From Polluticaenibacter yanchengensis (GTDB lineage: Bacteria; Bacteroidota; Bacteroidia; Chitinophagales; Chitinophagaceae): a DNA stretch of 38,143 bases. Positions 35,004 through 38,143 of the stretch are shown piece by piece (position 1 is the stretch's first letter; each line of letters begins with the position of its first letter). The DNA lies in contig JAQGEF010000034.1 in the NCBI GenBank assembly GCA_027854065.1, positions 1-38,143 on the forward strand, given 5' to 3'. The notes beneath the pieces are model-generated. The model was not told where the DNA came from. It did not search any database and saw nothing but the letters and a program-made list of their open reading frames with translations. Both the position numbers and the translations under genes were made by a program.

Positions 35004-37787
35004 TTCAAACAACCAATCAATATTTTTCACCGAAGGATCATTTAAGTTCGCATCATAAATCTTAATAGGTTCACTATCATTAATAAAGCCCAGGATCAAC
35101 ACAGCACCCTTACCCAGCACCAGTTTATTCTTACCAGGTTGGAAAGTATAAGTGTGCAGGTTAATAGCAGGCATACCATCCAACACAATAGCATTCGCAA
35201 TTTTTATATCCGCCTGTCCAAAATCATTAGCATAAGCATTCGTTTCCAGCTCAGGAGCTTTCAAAAACTCCGTATCCACAGTAAAGGCAGCCGTTTTCTT
35301 CTTAAAATAACCAACCACCACTTTCACAGCCTTCTTATTCGTAAACTCAATTTCAGTACCATTCACCTGCCCCTTCTTACTCAGCAACAACCCTTTTAAT
35401 CCCTCTAGTTCAGGTGCAAATTCCTTAATAATGACGCTGGTATCACTATATACTTTCGCACCTTTCGCAATGGTATAAGTTGCTACAGACGGACTGTTCA
35501 CTATCACTTCCGCATTTACAAACGGCTTCGCCTTCAATACATTCGCATTCGGGTCAACATTTTTCAGAGAGTCAATACGCCTTTCAAAAATAGTCACCTC
35601 ATTCTCAAAATGCGGCAATATCTCATACCAGTTTTTCATAGCCCCATCCTGTCCGCGAAAAGGAATTTTACGCTGACCGGTTTGCATACTGTTAGCATAC
35701 AAATAACTGTCTTTAGTAAGGTCAGTTAGTTTCGCATACCATTCCACACTCTTCTTAAGCAAAGGCAAAGCAGCATCCAGGTCAGCAATATCATTCGAAT
35801 ATTTATAATTAAGCACCTTCAATGCGGCTTCCGCTTTATAAGCAAAAGTTTCAGCAAGCGCCTCATAAATGTAAATGTCATTTTTAATCCTGTTGTATTC
35901 GTCTTTGTTCTGGTTAATGCCCGGAGTGGCTTTATCAATCGCTTTTACCGCTTCGGCAGCATGACGACGCACATCGTTGATAACATTAACAGGCGTTTCA
36001 CCAACATGCTTAATGCCTTTAAATGCTTTCTCCGCATACTCATATAGAGGTTCACCCAATGGCGCTTCGCTTTCGTATAATAAAGTAAACAAACCATAAC
36101 GGTAAGGATTAATCAGTTGCGTCATTTGCATACCCAGCGTAAGCGTCTGGCGGTTACCGTCCGTAATACCAAAACGACGTAAAAGCTTCGGAGCAATCTC
36201 CCCCGTTTCCTCGTAAGCCCTCAAAATATGTCCTCCCGTGGCCATGTTAGCACCAAATTCATTACCAATCAGTTTAGACCAGTAAGCATTTTCCCCCGCT
36301 TTATCCCTATCAGCCTTCCATGCATAACGTGCCCATTGGCGATACCATAACCAGTCACGGTCTATCTGTAACAAACGCTCCCCGTTAGGCAATTTATCAG
36401 CCGAATAAGGCCAGTCCCAATAAGAAGCCTGTGGGTATAAATGCAGCGCATTCGCATGCATACTGTCATGCATCGCATGAATACTCTTCTGGATAAAGTC
36501 AGCACTCGCATAACGGAAAGGCTCCAGGTTCGATAACAAATGCACATTTTCCACATGCACAGTACCGGCAGCAGATAGGTCCCTGTGCAATTTAGCCCAG
36601 CTGCCCCTTGGAGTATAAGTAGTTAAAGCCTCCCCGTTATACTTCGCCATCGTATATAAATTCTTATAAATCTTCAGCGCCTCACGCATCACAGTAGGAG
36701 CATCCGTATCATGCGCACGCAAAACAATTGGCGGTTCAACAGAAGTACCCAATGCCTTCAGGCCATCCTGCACACCAGGCAAAATCGTTTTATTAAACCA
36801 GTCAATATCATCCTGGCCAACACCCTCCATCGCTTCACCCAACGTAACCAATAACCCCACATTCGGGTATTTTTCTACAAAAGCAGCAATAGATTTACGC
36901 GTATAGTCAGATATCAAAGGAGTAATACCACGCTCACGGTCCTGCGTCTTCAAGCCATGATGCTCAGCAAAAGGCTTCGATAAAATAATATTATAAAACA
37001 TCTGGATCACCCAAATACCACGCCTGTTAGCCTCTTTCGTTAAAAAACTATACAGTTCCTCGTTCTTTTTAAAAGTAGCCTCATCCACCTCCAATGCATA
37101 AGGATAGTCCTTCAGTTTCACCAGCGAAGCAAAAGGATGACCATTCCACAGGTACAAAGAGTTAAAACGGTTTTCAACCAGCGAATCCAGGTATTTAATC
37201 CAGAGTTGCTTATCATATAACCAGGGAAAAGTTTCCTCCGTATAAGGATACTCGTACACATGACGGCCAGGTAAATAAAAAGTTTTCTGAACACCAATAC
37301 AGGTACCACGCAACACCATTTCCGGCCCATCAGCTATTACAGCCTCAACATTTGGTAACATCCCCTCTTTAATTCTGTCCGCCAACTCCAAAGCACCATA
37401 TAACGCACCGTTATAATCAGAACCATATATATAAGTATTGTCCTCATTCGGCGATGCAATAACAAAACCCTCCTTACTAACCTTAGATCTGTTATTTGAA
37501 ATTTCAGCGATATTATTTACCTTATAAATATTATCAGCAGCAGCCCCAATGTAAATCGTATTTTTTGCCGGTTTGTATTTATCAGTCCTCACAATTTTGG
37601 TTTTGTAACCACTATTATGTAAGGCCCCAACCAGTTTCTCAGCACCAAACTCAATACGTTCGTGAGCCGATTGCGGTATCAATACTGTTACTACTTTCTT
37701 CTTATTAAAAGCAAACGCCGACGATGATAACAGCAGCACAGCCCCTAACAAACTAAACTTCCTCAAATTCTTTACAAACAAAATCAT
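35001..37787 (-). CDS. Large exported glycoside-hydrolase-like protein, family not assigned
   Basis: 928 residues. A signal peptide (1-26, ending SSAFA) is followed by an alpha/beta N-terminal domain (about 30-150) of the kind preceding GH20/GH67/GH84/GH115 barrels, with IYIGAAADN and DYNGALYGALELADRI. A TIM-barrel-like catalytic part follows (about 155-520; LRGTCIG, KYLDSLVENRFNSLYLWNGH, RRGIWVIQMFYNI, GLLVTLGEAMEG, YPQASYWDWPY). A long helical region (about 530-740) and a C-terminal beta domain complete it. Candidate carboxylates include Glu in LGEAMEG and Asp in RAHDTDAP, but I cannot name the catalytic pair. An alpha-glucuronidase-like or related exo-enzyme for acidic pectin sugars is the best guess from context. 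It lies upstream of the GH140-like gene with a 400-bp repeat-filled gap, so the two are probably separate units. Confidence 0.75.
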   Translation of the reverse strand: MILFVKNLRKFSLLGAVLLLSSSAFAFNKKKVVTVLIPQSAHERIEFGAEKLVGALHNSGYKTKIVRTDKYKPAKNTIYIGAAADNIYKVNNIAEISNNRSKVSKEGFVIASPNEDNTYIYGSDYNGALYGALELADRIKEGMLPNVEAVIADGPEMVLRGTCIGVQKTFYLPGRHVYEYPYTEETFPWLYDKQLWIKYLDSLVENRFNSLYLWNGHPFASLVKLKDYPYALEVDEATFKKNEELYSFLTKEANRRGIWVIQMFYNIILSKPFAEHHGLKTQDRERGITPLISDYTRKSIAAFVEKYPNVGLLVTLGEAMEGVGQDDIDWFNKTILPGVQDGLKALGTSVEPPIVLRAHDTDAPTVMREALKIYKNLYTMAKYNGEALTTYTPRGSWAKLHRDLSAAGTVHVENVHLLSNLEPFRYASADFIQKSIHAMHDSMHANALHLYPQASYWDWPYSADKLPNGERLLQIDRDWLWYRQWARYAWKADRDKAGENAYWSKLIGNEFGANMATGGHILRAYEETGEIAPKLLRRFGITDGNRQTLTLGMQMTQLINPYRYGLFTLLYESEAPLGEPLYEYAEKAFKGIKHVGETPVNVINDVRRHAAEAVKAIDKATPGINQNKDEYNRIKNDIYIYEALAETFAYKAEAALKVLNYKYSNDIADLDAALPLLKKSVEWYAKLTDLTKDSYLYANSMQTGQRKIPFRGQDGAMKNWYEILPHFENEVTIFERRIDSLKNVDPNANVLKAKPFVNAEVIVNSPSVATYTIAKGAKVYSDTSVIIKEFAPELEGLKGLLLSKKGQVNGTEIEFTNKKAVKVVVGYFKKKTAAFTVDTEFLKAPELETNAYANDFGQADIKIANAIVLDGMPAINLHTYTFQPGKNKLVLGKGAVLILGFINDSEPIKIYDANLNDPSVKNIDWLFE

Positions 37788-38143
37788 GATCGTTAAATAA
37801 ATAAAACATCAAACCCATGTAACCTTGCGAAGAGATGCATTAATAGCGTATAAGTGGAAACAATCGTTTGACAATTTGAAAATCCAAAACTTTCTGAATG
37901 CTCAAAGATTCTTTTTTTCAGGCAATCCTGCTTCCTGCCCCGTCTGTATAATTTTACTTAGGGGGCTCTCATCATTTAAAATCCTATATAACTTCCGTTC
38001 GGGCTACTCCGGGCTCACTTCGTTCGGTACTCCTGCGTCGTACCAGGCCCTTCGTATCCCGCAGCCCAATGTCATTTAGCTAAGGATATACTAGAAATAA
38101 GAAAGCCATTGAAAGTCGAACTTTGTTTTTTCTCACAAAATTC
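37788..38143. other. Right-end intergenic region
   Basis: Apart from repeat copy B, this stretch shows no believable gene. The only ORF (37825-38079) reads straight through the repeat and has no protein-like character. No TAnnTTTG element is visible upstream of the minus-strand hydrolase. Confidence 0.5.
37995..38067. repeat. Structured dispersed repeat, copy B (inverted relative to copy A)
   Basis: 73 bp whose reverse complement aligns with 20109-20180 at about 80% identity, including the shared block CGAAGGGCCTGGTACGA and the nested GGGCT/AGCCC and GGTAC/GTACC pairs. It lies about 210 bases upstream of the 928-residue gene. Confidence 0.8.

Overview
The window looks like a chromosomal segment of a low-GC Bacteroidota bacterium, most likely in or near the Chitinophagaceae. 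The evidence is the gene content: a TonB receptor with a carboxypeptidase-like regulatory domain, a lipoprotein-type TamA (TamL), a very large secreted beta-helix/Ig/PKD protein, DUF3857 transglutaminases and plant-glycan hydrolases. Several start sites also carry the Bacteroidota -7 element TAnnTTTG, two of them with a TTG -33 element at 19-20 bp. No tRNA, rRNA, CRISPR array, prophage or insertion sequence was found.

Left part (1-6.6 kb): one giant secreted protein on the minus strand, cut by the window edge. It has two successive [Ig-like + beta-helix] modules, an IgGFc-binding-like region and a PKD domain. A small membrane lipoprotein and a roughly 0.6 kb gene-free stretch follow.

Housekeeping part (8-16.3 kb): rsgA (ribosome assembly GTPase), a lipoprotein / carboxypeptidase-regulatory pair, a SpoU-type RNA methyltransferase divergent from tamL (outer membrane assembly), then pnp and rpsO in their classic order, with two good tandem promoters before rpsO and hairpins between rpsO and pnp.

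Metal part (16.9-20 kb): a TonB-dependent receptor divergent from a DtxR/MntR-type regulator. A perfect 9-4-9 palindrome lies between them and is the best candidate operator.

Glycan part (20.2-25.2 kb and 33.2-37.8 kb): four exported glycoside hydrolases or hydrolase-like proteins, all on the minus strand: a GH141-like beta-helix protein, a GH2 enzyme, a GH140-like apiosidase lipoprotein and a 928-residue TIM-barrel-like protein of unclear family. Together they suggest breakdown of complex pectin such as rhamnogalacturonan II. No SusC/SusD pair is visible.

Between the two glycan blocks (25.7-32.9 kb) lies a plus-strand three-gene operon: an exported TPR protein with close to 30 MORN-type repeats, an exported DUF3857 transglutaminase-like protein with an intact Cys-His-Asp triad, and a paralogue that has lost that triad. 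This is the best candidate here for an undescribed system. Two inverted copies of a structured dispersed repeat of about 72 bp (20.1 kb and 38.0 kb) and a different repeat cluster at 34.7-35.0 kb are the other notable non-coding features.
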